NCBI GenBank assembly: GCA_024760545.1
Contig: CP060501.1
Span: forward strand, 1,587,501-1,651,500
Source of the DNA: Nitrospira sp.
GTDB lineage: Bacteria; Nitrospirota; Nitrospiria; Nitrospirales; Nitrospiraceae
DNA length: 64,000 nt
Direction: 5' to 3'
The notes beneath the pieces are model-generated. The model was given only the letters and a program-made list of their open reading frames with translations. It ran no database searches and was not told the DNA's origin. Within the stretch, counting starts at the first letter, position 1; every line of letters begins with the position of its first letter. Below are positions 35,835 through 45,381 of the stretch, piece after piece. Position numbers and translations under genes: made by a program.

Positions 35835-38800
35835 TTATCTGGACTTGGATGAACTAGTCGAAGATTTCGTCGGAGGGACTGTCGAATGAGCAACGGGGAT
35901 TCCCACGACCACGTCCGACTGTGGATCGGCATCCTGATCTTTCCCGTCGTGCCCGACACTGTAGAACACACCTTTCTTCATGTTCACCAGCATCGGCAGC
36001 CCTGTATAAGGGTCATAGAAATTCTGCCCGGCTTTCGCCATACGAGCGAGAAGATCACCGTCTGCGGGACCACGGCGGAGCCAGGCCTGTAAACTGGCAA
36101 GCCGAAGATGGGCATCGGTGTCGACGACGAATCCATTGTACAAATCCCAAGGCGCAAGCGGTTCAAGACCCACAACGTTTTCGATCGGATTGGTGAAATA
36201 GTCCATCAAGCCGGATGCAGGGAAGTGGATATACTCCTTCCACTTTGGTAAGGAGCCATAGCGTCCTTCCCCAGCGGCCTTATAAGAGGCTTCGTAATAC
36301 TCTGCATAGTCGTTGAGACGGCGCTGCTTCGGCAAGGGAAGAGCCGAGGCCACCATTGCGTGAGCCGCTTGTTCTTCAGCTCTCTCCGCCTTCAACTGTG
36401 CGTCGTATGTCTTTGACGCAGAGACCAATTCGCTCTGCATCGGCCAGCGCATCGAGAGTTCACCCTGGTCAAGCGGTCGAAGGAACTTGGTGACACGTCC
36501 GAGGTATTTGCCATCGAAATCGGAACGGACAAGTAGCCCAGAAGCAACTACAATGTCGTCATTGATCGCCTGCAGTGCCAGCATTTTCACTGGAAGGGTC
36601 TTTGCCTGGCCTAATACGATACGCCACGCTTCCATGTCCGTTTCAAGTCGGTCAACGCCGACATCTGTACTTTGCACGAACCCGTCCGCCAGATTGAGCT
36701 GGTGAGCAAAGACTATCGCGGCACATGGGGGCGTGACAGTTTGGCCATAGCCCCAATCTTCGAAAGGAAGCTTTTTCCATTGATCATACCGATTGAGCGC
36801 AAGCTGATTCTGACCGACCCATCCTTTGATGGTCTCCTGACGAGATTTGAACTGGTTGATGGGGTCCGAGCTACGGAACCAGCCACGAATGACGCTTGCC
36901 GATGCATTCGATCCATCCATCGACTTCGATCCGGAGTTCCCAAAACAGGCCAATGCTGTCTCACCACTTTTGACATCGGGCTTCCGATCAAACCCCGCCT
37001 GCACAGGATCTTGATCTGCCGACGCCTCGATCCCTAGCAAGAGCAGATAGCCGTTCTTTTTGTAATCAGACAGCGTTCGCTGGGGAGTCGTCGTGAGACT
37101 GTGATATCCCGGTGACGGGGCCTCTTCCATGATGAGCCATGTCACCGCAACGACACCGATTCCCAACGCGACAAGCGCCCCGGAAAGCACCACGAGGCCC
37201 ACCAGCGTCGTCACGATGGCACGCGTGGTCGAGAAGCATGAGCTGACAAATCCGGCAATCGCGATACGGATCCGGCTCAGTGTCGAGCCGAGTTTTCGGT
37301 TCGGCTTCGGCTCAGCCGGACGTTCTCTCGTCTCTGCTTTCCTAACATTCCGGCTCGATTCGAAGAGCACGTCCACGGCAGAGGCTGCTGCCGACATCGG
37401 CCGGCCGACTTCAACTGGACCCGATAGTGGTGACGCTGCGTGCACAACCGAAGCGACGGAAGGCTGTTCGACGAATCGAATCGCTTCTTCGGTCCGCACA
37501 TATTCTTCTTGACGAGGCGCCGGTTCAGGAATGGGCATTCGCGCTTCAACAAATGCTGCTTCCTGTGGCGGGCTTTCCTGCGGCTGATTCTCGGTCGCTT
37601 CCTTTGTGACAGGAGGGAACACCGCTCTCTCGGGTAACGGTTCCCAGGCTGCCTGTTTCTTGAGAGCTGACGGAGAAGATTGAATTTTGTCAGTATCCTT
37701 GTCCGTGATCTCATCAGCAGGTTGTAATGAATGCGTTGGAGGCTCTACCGAGGATTCCTGAAGAGAGTCCGGGGGTGCGACCGTAGGGACCTCCTCCATT
37801 TTCAAGAGCGCATCGGGGCTCTCAGAATGAGGTTCTTCCGGAGGGACCGCCACATTGTCCGCGATCGGTTTGTCGGCAAACATCGGCGGTACTGGCTCTG
37901 AGACAGATGTTTCCGAGATCGGCTCCTGCATCGCAGGAGCCTCCGCTACGGCAAGTTGCGCAGGCTCTACGAAAGTAGATTGCTCTCCTTCTGTTTGGAC
38001 TAGAGCAAGCCCCACATCGCCGGCCGGAATGTCCGGTTCCGGTGACACGAGCGCTTGTGGAGCTTGACCTATTGAGAAAGAATCCGTTTCTGCAACAGGA
38101 CTAGCTTGTGAAAGAGGTTCTGGTTGGCTTTCGCCAACCGTTGGTACCATGTCTTGCTCAGCTACTTCAGCTGATCGATCTACCGTCGGCTCCACGTTCT
38201 CTGCGATCACCTGATCCGTCTGAGCCGGAGGGATCGTGATGACGGATTCCTGAACTTGATCCCATGGCATCGGCACAATGGTAAATTCAGAAGCCGGTTT
38301 GTCCTCGAGCAAAGGCTCTCGCTTGTCTTCCGGTATCTCAACCGATGGATTCTCAAGCAACGGTTCCTGAAGAGAAGAAACAGTCGGAACTTGTGCTGTT
38401 GCCTCCTCGGCACTAGCCGGTACAAGCTCTGGCTGAGAGGTCTTTGGCGAATCGTCCTTTCCGAAATTCCAGGCACTGTTGAATACCGATGCCCATGAAA
38501 ATCCCGGCTGCTTCCAAGGCTCTGAGATCTCATTCTCTGAAGCTGGTGCCGGGCTTGAGGAGTTACCGATACCGGACGGCGTTTCCGCAAGCAACTCGTG
38601 AGAATCTGTCTCGATAGGTTGCGGACTGGAGAATCCCGCAGTTTTTTGCGGCTGAATTGGTTCTGAAGTCAATGGCCCCGTCTCCAAGGACGGAGGTACT
38701 CCTTCAACCCGTGGAGAGGGTGTGTTGTCATCATGTGGAACATCCACTGACGTGCTGATCGGAGATTGTTGTGCATTCACCGAATCGGTCAGTACGGAAA

Positions 38801-39947
38801 CCATTGATGCACCGGCAGCATCTGCAGGAGGCTTCGATTGAGACTCACCCGGCAACCTGTCTTGCTCATAAGCCGGCGCAGGATCGGCTACCGGCACAAT
38901 TGGATCAGACTCTGCTTGTGTTTCCTGGATCTCACCCACTGAATCAGATAGCGAAACAGATGACGAGGAATCTGCGGAAATACCCTGTCTGGAAGGATTG
39001 CTTGTTTCCGCTCCATCCCGAGCGAGTCTAAATTCCTGAGCTGGACTTTCAGTCGGTGCCTCAGGGGGCACTTCATCGATCCGGATTTCGGCTGGCTGTA
39101 GTAGGGGTGGAGCAGAAGGCGATGCGTCTCCCACTAACGAAAACCCCACGTATGCACGATCATCCGTACTCGCAGGCGAGTCTGAAATGGACCGAGAATC
39201 AGCTGAGGCGGCTGCTTCGGTAGAGAACCCGGCCGCATCTGGAGAGTGCTGAACATCCCATGGCATGGTCCCGGTCACCGGCTCCGGCATGGGCGAACCG
39301 CCCGGACTCTCTGCCGTCGAAGAAAGGGATGGTGCGGCGGCGGTTTCTCCGGTATTGCCAGGCTGGCGAGCCAACAATTCGCCGGTTTGCGCGTCAAACA
39401 AAGACGCGAGACGGAACGCCACGGGACTCGCGGGAGCGAGTTCCCGTATTTTTACATAGAGCTGAGAGACATGGTGTGGATTTTCAGTATCAGGATCTTC
39501 GATCAAGATATCGACAGCCTTGCCATACTCGGCTACGGCCTCGAGGGCATCACCTTTTTCTTGATACAGCGCCCCAAGCTTTTCTAAGAACGGAACACAT
39601 CGAGGACCTGCCACTAAGTATTCACGAAGCAGAGATTCCGCAAGCCAGTAGTCTTGACGTTCAAAGGCTTCGTGAATAAGCGAGTCAAAGGCCTGTCTCG
39701 CCGGAATGAGACTCCCAAGTCGAAGATGCAGTGTGGCAAAAAGCCGCCTTGCCTCCATGTTCTGCGGATCGAGTGCGAGTAATTCTTTGAGAGCAGTGGA
39801 GGAACGCCCATATTTCCCGGCGTTCATTTGGGTGATGGCCTCTTCGAGGAGCGCGGTCTTCCTGCTGTAGCCGACCACACCGCGCTTTTGAGCGCGCATG
39901 GCCTGAGTTTTATTCGCTTTTAATGGGGATTTCTTATTCGACAGCAC
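35835..39947 (-). CDS. TPR / disordered / TM protein with pseudopilin-like C-terminus
   Basis: 1370 residues. Residues 30-190: tetratricopeptide repeats (AITQMNAGKYGRSSTALKELLALDPQN and the next units). 200-880: low-complexity, rich in Pro, Glu, Ser, Ala, with acidic repeats of the EPVPP/AETDS kind, likely unstructured. About 908-938: one transmembrane segment (TTLVGLVVLSGALVALGIGVV). 950-1370: a globular region ending in YDPYTGLPMLVNMKKGVFYSVGHDGKDQDADP, like the calcium-loop end of type II secretion major pseudopilins (YSVGxDGxDD). Family unknown; it faces a secretin gene, so an envelope-spanning assembly role is plausible. Confidence 0.75.
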   Translation of the reverse strand: MLSNKKSPLKANKTQAMRAQKRGVVGYSRKTALLEEAITQMNAGKYGRSSTALKELLALDPQNMEARRLFATLHLRLGSLIPARQAFDSLIHEAFERQDYWLAESLLREYLVAGPRCVPFLEKLGALYQEKGDALEAVAEYGKAVDILIEDPDTENPHHVSQLYVKIRELAPASPVAFRLASLFDAQTGELLARQPGNTGETAAAPSLSSTAESPGGSPMPEPVTGTMPWDVQHSPDAAGFSTEAAASADSRSISDSPASTDDRAYVGFSLVGDASPSAPPLLQPAEIRIDEVPPEAPTESPAQEFRLARDGAETSNPSRQGISADSSSSVSLSDSVGEIQETQAESDPIVPVADPAPAYEQDRLPGESQSKPPADAAGASMVSVLTDSVNAQQSPISTSVDVPHDDNTPSPRVEGVPPSLETGPLTSEPIQPQKTAGFSSPQPIETDSHELLAETPSGIGNSSSPAPASENEISEPWKQPGFSWASVFNSAWNFGKDDSPKTSQPELVPASAEEATAQVPTVSSLQEPLLENPSVEIPEDKREPLLEDKPASEFTIVPMPWDQVQESVITIPPAQTDQVIAENVEPTVDRSAEVAEQDMVPTVGESQPEPLSQASPVAETDSFSIGQAPQALVSPEPDIPAGDVGLALVQTEGEQSTFVEPAQLAVAEAPAMQEPISETSVSEPVPPMFADKPIADNVAVPPEEPHSESPDALLKMEEVPTVAPPDSLQESSVEPPTHSLQPADEITDKDTDKIQSSPSALKKQAAWEPLPERAVFPPVTKEATENQPQESPPQEAAFVEARMPIPEPAPRQEEYVRTEEAIRFVEQPSVASVVHAASPLSGPVEVGRPMSAAASAVDVLFESSRNVRKAETRERPAEPKPNRKLGSTLSRIRIAIAGFVSSCFSTTRAIVTTLVGLVVLSGALVALGIGVVAVTWLIMEEAPSPGYHSLTTTPQRTLSDYKKNGYLLLLGIEASADQDPVQAGFDRKPDVKSGETALACFGNSGSKSMDGSNASASVIRGWFRSSDPINQFKSRQETIKGWVGQNQLALNRYDQWKKLPFEDWGYGQTVTPPCAAIVFAHQLNLADGFVQSTDVGVDRLETDMEAWRIVLGQAKTLPVKMLALQAINDDIVVASGLLVRSDFDGKYLGRVTKFLRPLDQGELSMRWPMQSELVSASKTYDAQLKAERAEEQAAHAMVASALPLPKQRRLNDYAEYYEASYKAAGEGRYGSLPKWKEYIHFPASGLMDYFTNPIENVVGLEPLAPWDLYNGFVVDTDAHLRLASLQAWLRRGPADGDLLARMAKAGQNFYDPYTGLPMLVNMKKGVFYSVGHDGKDQDADPQSDVVVGIPVAHSTVPPTKSSTSSSKSR

Positions 39948-40350
39948 AGTACAACCTTAGCAGATTTCGGCGCTGTGGGAGCCTGCAACGGCGACCTGAT
40001 CCGCTACTCTAAGCTCTCGGAACTGGCTGTTCGCCCAGGCAAACTTGGGAAGAGAATGCAATCTAGGTGCCTTACGGCTTCAATAAGCCACGCAGAAAAT
40101 CTTTTTAAAATTAATGGTTTATGTCTTGACTCTTCCATGCATTTGCATCACCCATCCATTATTGGACGGTCCCGACTTTGTGAAGAAGGGAAGCGCAAGG
40201 CTTCGGATACAACATCGAACGAAGCAGATCAATCAATGATGAAGCCACCATACAAGCGCAGTGCTGCAAAACAATGGATCTCGGTCTGCGTTCCAGACGT
40301 CGAGCCGACTTGTAGGTACATCATCGCCGTCCTAGAGCGTGGATAAGGTT
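39948..40350. other. Gene-free region
   Basis: Between the TPR protein start and a small minus-strand ORF. AT-richer than its surroundings near 40100. I find no convincing gene; a 123-codon plus-strand frame inside it (39975-40346) has no ribosome site and no protein-like pattern. It probably holds the promoter of the TPR protein on the minus strand, but no clean -10/-35 pair was seen. Confidence 0.3.
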
Positions 40351-40734
40351 TTAGGTACAGGCTCGGTAGTCATCACACGGTTCAGAGGTCAATCGTGGCC
40401 CAATTTCGAAAATATACCCTGGAACAAACGTTTCTTCTCGCTGATGACAATCTCTGGCCAAAACCTTTCCACATCGAAGGCAATGTTGAATTCCCTCCCA
40501 TGAGACATCCCCGATAAGATGCTGAGTAGGTATCTGGGGCTCGCTTGTGCTGTCCGGCATCAGAACATGGCGTACTTCGAGCATGAGGCGCCAAGCATGA
40601 TCTGGTGACGGAAGCTCTGCCCCATCCAAAACGAGGACCAAGAGCCCCAAGGCGCGTATTGGGTCACCCTTCGCCTCATGAAGCAGTTGCTGAGTAAATG
40701 CCGCAACTTTATCCTGTATGGCCCTAGGATCCAT
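40351..40734 (-). CDS. Hypothetical protein with C-terminal Cys-rich segment
   Basis: 127 residues from ATG 40734; a GTG at 40755 would add seven. The N-terminal half is helical (DKVAAFTQQLLHEAKGDPIRALGLLVLVLDGAE) and the C-terminus has CLRCGKVLARDC and SEPCDDYRAC, four to six Cys and one His that could bind a metal. Not recognised. Its composition and the absence of stops on this strand support coding, but with weak initiation evidence it remains uncertain. Confidence 0.5.
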   Translation of the reverse strand: MDPRAIQDKVAAFTQQLLHEAKGDPIRALGLLVLVLDGAELPSPDHAWRLMLEVRHVLMPDSTSEPQIPTQHLIGDVSWEGIQHCLRCGKVLARDCHQREETFVPGYIFEIGPRLTSEPCDDYRACT

Positions 40735-40755
40735 CGTTGGACTCGCCCCCTTCAC

Positions 40756-41046
40756 CTCTCCTATCGGCTATTTTGTGGAAGGAATTAACAAGCATGGAAA
40801 CCGGCCTGTCCCTCACCCCGTGCGCCGTTGCCGGGACTGTGGAGAGCATTAAAAGACGTTCAAGTCGTCGGGAACTATGGCAGAATCCGCAAGACAATCA
40901 TTGAGTAAGAATCCTTTCCATTCGCAGTTTTGCCTCAGATCCTCCCTCAAAAAATTGCATCCTGGTTGTGTCATTCGATATGCCTATGATACGGTCAAAC
41001 TTTGTTATCTGACTCAGCTGATATCACGGAATCACTAACCACCACC
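40756..41046. other. Upstream region of secretin gene
   Basis: About 290 bp without a gene. TTGCAT ... TATGCC near 40960-40990 is a poor promoter-like pair. Nothing else recognisable. Confidence 0.25.
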
Positions 41047-42630
41047 GTGCTACATCGTTCAAGCTTGAAACGTGCATTGGGAACGACCAGGGGATTTGGA
41101 ATCTGCCTGGCCTTGTTCCTCCTATTCCCTTTCGTCTTCCCTTCTGATCTTTTTTCGCAAGGAACAGGAGCTCAATCGACCAAAGTCGCCCTTGATTTCA
41201 ACGATGTTGATATCCCCGTTTTTGTTCGTTTTATCAGCGAGCTCACCGGAAAAAACTTTGTGTTGGATGAAACCATCAAGAAACAAGGGGGGAAGATTTC
41301 GGTCTTCTCACCCAGCAAAGTTTCCGCAGATCAGGCGTTTAACATGTTTGTGGCCGCATTAGAAGCAGCCCGCATGGCCGTTGTCCCCAAAGGAGGAAAC
41401 CTCTATCAGATCGTGCCGATGGGCGACCTTCCCCCCGAACGCGGCGTGTTTGTGTATAAGCTCAAACATGCCAATGCGACAGACCTGGCTGCGGTGCTGA
41501 CAAATCTGGTGGCTCGCTCACAAACCGTTGCACAAGTCACTCCTGGCGTTCGGCCTCCGATCAGGCCCCTGACGGAATTTGAAGCCCCCGTTCAAGTGTT
41601 TGCCGATAAGGCAACAAACTCTATCGTCATCAGCTCGACCAAAGCCGCCTGGAGTCGTCTTCAAACCGTGATTCGTGATTTAGACATACGGCGTAAGCAG
41701 GTCTTTGTGGAGGCAGTTATTTTGGAGGTTCAGGTTGACCGCCTGCGACAAATCGGCACTGACCCCACGCAAGTTCTGGGTGCAGGGAAGTCAGGATTTT
41801 TGCAGGGAATCGGCGGATTCAACAGGACACCCGAGGACCTTGCCACCGTGGCCCAGGCCATCAGTGGGGTTGCTGCGGGCGGGGCCACCGGTGGCGCAGT
41901 TACCGTGTTAAACACGATCAACGTCCGAGCCTTCTTAAACTTACTGATGAACCTAACCGATACGAATGTTCTGTCCACACCTCAAGTCCTCGCCGCCGAC
42001 AATCAAAAAGCCAAGATTGTCGTCGGTGAGAATCGTCCATTCCCGACCGGGCAAGCTCAGGGCATCACCGGTGGAACCCTCGTAACAATTGAACGAAAAG
42101 ATGTCGGCGTGACGTTAGAGTTGACTCCGCAGGTGCTTGAAGATGACTTGATTCGCCTTGAAATCAAGCAAGAGATTACGGCCATCGCAGAAAATGTAGC
42201 TCAGACGATTGGGTCTGGTACGGCATCTATCCCCGTTGGACCCACCACGACGAAGCGATCCATGGAAACAACAACGATTGCCCAGGACAAACAGACACTC
42301 GTGGTTGGAGGGCTGGTACGTGATAACGTCACGCTCAGCGAAAAGAAGATTCCTCTCCTAGGAGATATTCCTTGGTTAGGTTGGCTGTTTAAATCCCAGT
42401 CTCGCCAAACTGAGAAGCTTAATCTTCTCGTCTTTCTTACTCCCCATCTTGTTCGGGACGATGCGGATATGATCGAATTGAACGCCAGAAAAGCTAAAGA
42501 AGTCAATATCTTACAACGAGATAACCGCATTGAGGAACCTACAAAACTCAAGCAGGATGTGATTGAACGTCTGGAACTTTCTCCGACAGTCCCCCCTCCC
42601 TCGCCTGCTGAAGGGCCCAACAAGCCATAA
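41047..42630 (+). CDS. gspD: Shortened type II/IV secretin (GspD/PilQ-like)
   Basis: 527 residues from a GTG at 41047, which gives a normal signal peptide (SLKRALGTTRGFGICLALFLLFPFVF); a TTG at 41002 is an alternative, and no ATG is near. One N0-like domain (VALDFNDVDIPVFVRFISELTGKNF, about 55-130) and one N1-type domain (VFVYKLKHANATDLAAVLTNL ... VQVFADKATNSIVISS) precede the secretin pore: QVFVEAVILEV, VVGENRPFPTGQA, VGVTLELTPQV and LGDIPWLGWLFKS, ending FLTPHLVRD. Usual GspD proteins have more N domains and over 600 residues. No gspE, gspF or pilin genes are in the window. Confidence 0.88.
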   Translation: MLHRSSLKRALGTTRGFGICLALFLLFPFVFPSDLFSQGTGAQSTKVALDFNDVDIPVFVRFISELTGKNFVLDETIKKQGGKISVFSPSKVSADQAFNMFVAALEAARMAVVPKGGNLYQIVPMGDLPPERGVFVYKLKHANATDLAAVLTNLVARSQTVAQVTPGVRPPIRPLTEFEAPVQVFADKATNSIVISSTKAAWSRLQTVIRDLDIRRKQVFVEAVILEVQVDRLRQIGTDPTQVLGAGKSGFLQGIGGFNRTPEDLATVAQAISGVAAGGATGGAVTVLNTINVRAFLNLLMNLTDTNVLSTPQVLAADNQKAKIVVGENRPFPTGQAQGITGGTLVTIERKDVGVTLELTPQVLEDDLIRLEIKQEITAIAENVAQTIGSGTASIPVGPTTTKRSMETTTIAQDKQTLVVGGLVRDNVTLSEKKIPLLGDIPWLGWLFKSQSRQTEKLNLLVFLTPHLVRDDADMIELNARKAKEVNILQRDNRIEEPTKLKQDVIERLELSPTVPPPSPAEGPNKP

Positions 42631-42839
42631 CACTGACGAATCTTGGCTGCCAAGTGAGTGCGAGACAGAGGCATTCTCTTGGAGGCTGACCAGCTACTGA
42701 CCGGAGCGTCCTCCTGGTTTTCAAGAACATTGCGGGAATTGTTGCACTGCCTACTTCGTATGCCCTTAGGCCCCTCCTCCGAGGAATGGCCCCATTCCAT
42801 CCCTCTCGATAGACTCCGTACCTAACGGAGGGTATTGGA

Positions 42840-43193
42840 ATGGTGGACACAACTGTCAACTGGCGAATACATCCTCGGCTTCCTGTGGCATATCCTGTGA
42901 TATTTGGAGGCGCCCCATTTGTAGGAGAGGGGACTGTCTCCGACCTTTCCCTTTCCGGCTGTGCAGTGACCTGTGATCGGACAGTCCTGTCCGGGAGCTA
43001 CATTAAACTGAGCGTCCTCTTACCCGATCCAGCCTCTTCTCTATTTATCGAGTTGGGAAAGATCCGCTGGGTTCGCGAAAATACCTTCGGCGTGGAGTTC
43101 ATTCGCTTGCCGACCATCGCCCGTCACCGACTTGATCGAGTGATGACTGGAGGGCTGGCCACAGATCAAAACCTCCTCCCAGCGTTGACCTAA
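42840..43193 (+). CDS. PilZ domain protein
   Basis: 117 residues, GGAGGG about 8 nt upstream. RIHPRLPVAYPV supplies the RxxxR motif and DLSLSGCAV the (D/N)xSxxG motif, the two c-di-GMP contacts of PilZ. The C-terminal half (KIRWVRENTFGVEFIRLP) completes the barrel. Likely a c-di-GMP sensor; the secretin gene precedes it by 210 bp on the same strand, so control of that envelope apparatus is plausible but unproven. Confidence 0.88.
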   Translation: MVDTTVNWRIHPRLPVAYPVIFGGAPFVGEGTVSDLSLSGCAVTCDRTVLSGSYIKLSVLLPDPASSLFIELGKIRWVRENTFGVEFIRLPTIARHRLDRVMTGGLATDQNLLPALT

Positions 43194-43329
43194 CCATCAA
43201 GTCTTGCTTCCAAATACTCCTCACAAACATCCCGCATTTCGGCGTGCCGCCTCTCAGAAATCCATGATTCAATCCATACCGCATGGTACAGTGAAGGCGG
43301 ATACTGGATTTTGAAGATTGGCGGCCGGT

Positions 43330-44532
43330 ATGAAATCGATGCACAACCTTCCTTTCAATCTCTCCGATTACGACATTTCGCCGGAGCGAGGCTTTCTTCC
43401 CGAAGATCCTCTTAAGGACCTTCCTAACTCTCCTGAGATAAACTTTGTCGGTGAGGAATTACCGAAGCTGCTCGTTGCGCGAGCAGTTCGGCGATTCATC
43501 GACGAGCAATTTCAGCAGAGCCCAGTCATTCCCCAGACATGGCAACGTGAACATTATAAGGCCGCGATGCGGATTCTTTCGTTCGCAAGTCATGCCTATG
43601 TGTGGGAAATTCCGGATCGACCGGCTCCGATATTACCCCCCCAATTAGCGCAATCCTGGTTTGAGGTCGCCCAGAAGCTCGGCCGGCCACCGGTACTATC
43701 GTACGCGTCTTATGCCCTCGACAACTGGCGAAGGCTCGATCCTGAAAAGCCGATCCAACTCGATAACATCGTCTTGTTACAGAATTTTCTCGGCGGTCAG
43801 GACGAAGAATGGTTTGTCGTTGTCCATATCCAAATCGAACAACAAGCCGGCTTAGCATTGGCTGGACTTCTTCTCGCGATGCGAAGCGCAGTTGAGGACA
43901 AGGAAGACGAAGTCTTGTCGGGCCTTCAATCGCTAGCGACAGCCCAAACCGCCATGCGCGATACGCTGATCAGGATGAAAGAGCGCTGCGATCCCTATGT
44001 TTACTATACGCGTGTGCGACCCTACATCCATGGGTGGAAGAACAGTCCTGCCTTGCCATCCGGTCTCGTATACCAGGGCGTCGCAGCCTTTAACGGTACC
44101 CCGCAGCAATTTCGCGGTGAAACCGGCGCACAAAGCTCTATCGTGCCCTGCCTTGACGCCGGGCTGGGTATCGTTCACGCCCCGGGTCTTCTGACTCTGT
44201 ATCTGCAAGAAATGCGTGAGTACATGCCTCCGCGTCATCGGGCATTCCTGGAAGCATTGGAGCAAGCCACCGATGATCTGGGCCGGCCGGTGCTCCTCGG
44301 TTACGTTCGGGATCGAAAGCACCGACATCCTGCTCTCTGGGCCGCTTACCGAATCTGCATCGAACTTCTCGCGCAGTTTCGCGAGATCCATATCGGATAT
44401 GCCGATAGCTACATCCATCGCCAGCACCAATCGCACACGAGCAATCCCACCGCCGTGGGAACAGGCGGCACGCCCTTCATGGCGTACCTACAAAAGCATC
44501 TTGACGAGACACGGCAGGTCTTGGTTGAGTAA
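43330..44532 (+). CDS. Indoleamine 2,3-dioxygenase family protein
   Basis: 400 residues from ATG 43330 (an ATG at 43339 is also possible; no clear ribosome site). FRGETGAQSSIVPCLDAGLGI corresponds to the G-x-S-A-GQSS loop of IDO, YMPPRHRAFLEALE to its YMPP-HR-FL element, and REIHIGYADSYI (His about 354) to the proximal heme-ligand helix. GTGGTPF fits the following loop. These are the heme pocket hallmarks, so it probably oxidises tryptophan or a related indole to N-formylkynurenine. No other kynurenine pathway gene is nearby. Uncommon in bacteria. Confidence 0.85.
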   Translation: MKSMHNLPFNLSDYDISPERGFLPEDPLKDLPNSPEINFVGEELPKLLVARAVRRFIDEQFQQSPVIPQTWQREHYKAAMRILSFASHAYVWEIPDRPAPILPPQLAQSWFEVAQKLGRPPVLSYASYALDNWRRLDPEKPIQLDNIVLLQNFLGGQDEEWFVVVHIQIEQQAGLALAGLLLAMRSAVEDKEDEVLSGLQSLATAQTAMRDTLIRMKERCDPYVYYTRVRPYIHGWKNSPALPSGLVYQGVAAFNGTPQQFRGETGAQSSIVPCLDAGLGIVHAPGLLTLYLQEMREYMPPRHRAFLEALEQATDDLGRPVLLGYVRDRKHRHPALWAAYRICIELLAQFREIHIGYADSYIHRQHQSHTSNPTAVGTGGTPFMAYLQKHLDETRQVLVE

Positions 44533-44537
44533 TCGGT

Positions 44538-45308
44538 ATGCCCAAGATCTCCATCGGCCTGTCCGGTTATTCCTATAAAGCATGGCAAGGTTTACACAGG
44601 TTTTATCCACCGGATATCAAGCCCGCTGAATTTCTCCGCTACTATGCTTCTCGGTACTCGACCGTTGAACTCGACGGTGTCTGGTACAGGCTCCCAACCG
44701 AGAAGACAGTAGAGACCTGGTCTCAAATAGCACCACCGGATTTTATTTACGCTCCGAAAGCACATCGAGAGATCACACACATCCGCCGCCTGAAACCTGA
44801 AGGATTGACGACGCTGAACGCGATGCTTCAACGACTCGAACCGCTTCGTGAGATGGGCAAGCTGGGTCCGATCCTGCTCCAGCTGCCTCCTAACTTGAAG
44901 CGCGATGACGGACGGTTGGAGACGTTTCTCGAATCTCTGCCAACCACACATCGGTGGGCCATAGAATTTCGCCATGAGAGTTGGCACACGGACGAGATCG
45001 AACAACTCCTTCTCCGACATGCTATCGCGTGGGCAGCAGTTGAGACGGATGAACGAGAGGCGGAGCATCGAGACACGGCAGACTTTCGGTATGTGCGGCT
45101 TCGAAAAAGCGCCTATAGCGAAAGCCAGCTCAATCGATGGGCGGCACATCTTCAGGAGGCGTCACAGAAGGGAAAAGACTGCTTTATTTACTGCAAGCAC
45201 GAAGACGAAGGTTCGCCCTGGCTCTGGGCAGATACACTGATACGACTTCTGAATCTGTCGAGGGCTTCAACCGACACAGTGGAGGAGAAAAACAACGGCC
45301 AGCTCTAG
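44538..45308 (+). CDS. DUF72 family protein
   Basis: 256 residues starting 6 nt after the IDO stop. IGLSGYSYKAWQGLHRFYPPD at the N-terminus, FYRLPTEKTVETW-type block, FIYAPKAHREITH and LLQLPPNL are the standard DUF72 (YecE-like) TIM-barrel signature; the C-terminus has YVRLRKSAYSESQLNRWA. Function unknown; possible nucleic-acid or metal role in the family. It forms a unit with the IDO gene. Confidence 0.9.
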   Translation: MPKISIGLSGYSYKAWQGLHRFYPPDIKPAEFLRYYASRYSTVELDGVWYRLPTEKTVETWSQIAPPDFIYAPKAHREITHIRRLKPEGLTTLNAMLQRLEPLREMGKLGPILLQLPPNLKRDDGRLETFLESLPTTHRWAIEFRHESWHTDEIEQLLLRHAIAWAAVETDEREAEHRDTADFRYVRLRKSAYSESQLNRWAAHLQEASQKGKDCFIYCKHEDEGSPWLWADTLIRLLNLSRASTDTVEEKNNGQL

Positions 45309-45381
45309 AAGTTGTCCAGAGCCGGCCGGCTGAGCCTTTCGCTAGCACTGAGTGACAAACCAGTGTGTTACGTCTGCAGGC

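Noticed and set aside
35921-39679. Many frames on both strands inside the 1370-residue gene
   Set aside because: Long Pro/Glu/Ser-rich repeats in one frame leave the others open; the TPR and C-terminal domains fix the true frame.
39975-40346. Plus-strand frame of about 120 codons upstream of the TPR protein
   Set aside because: No ribosome site, no hydrophobic or domain pattern; treated as chance.
45309-45381. Palindrome AGCCGGCCGGCT between the DUF72 and omp copy 1 genes as terminator
   Set aside because: It is short, with no U-tract on either strand; only a weak possibility.
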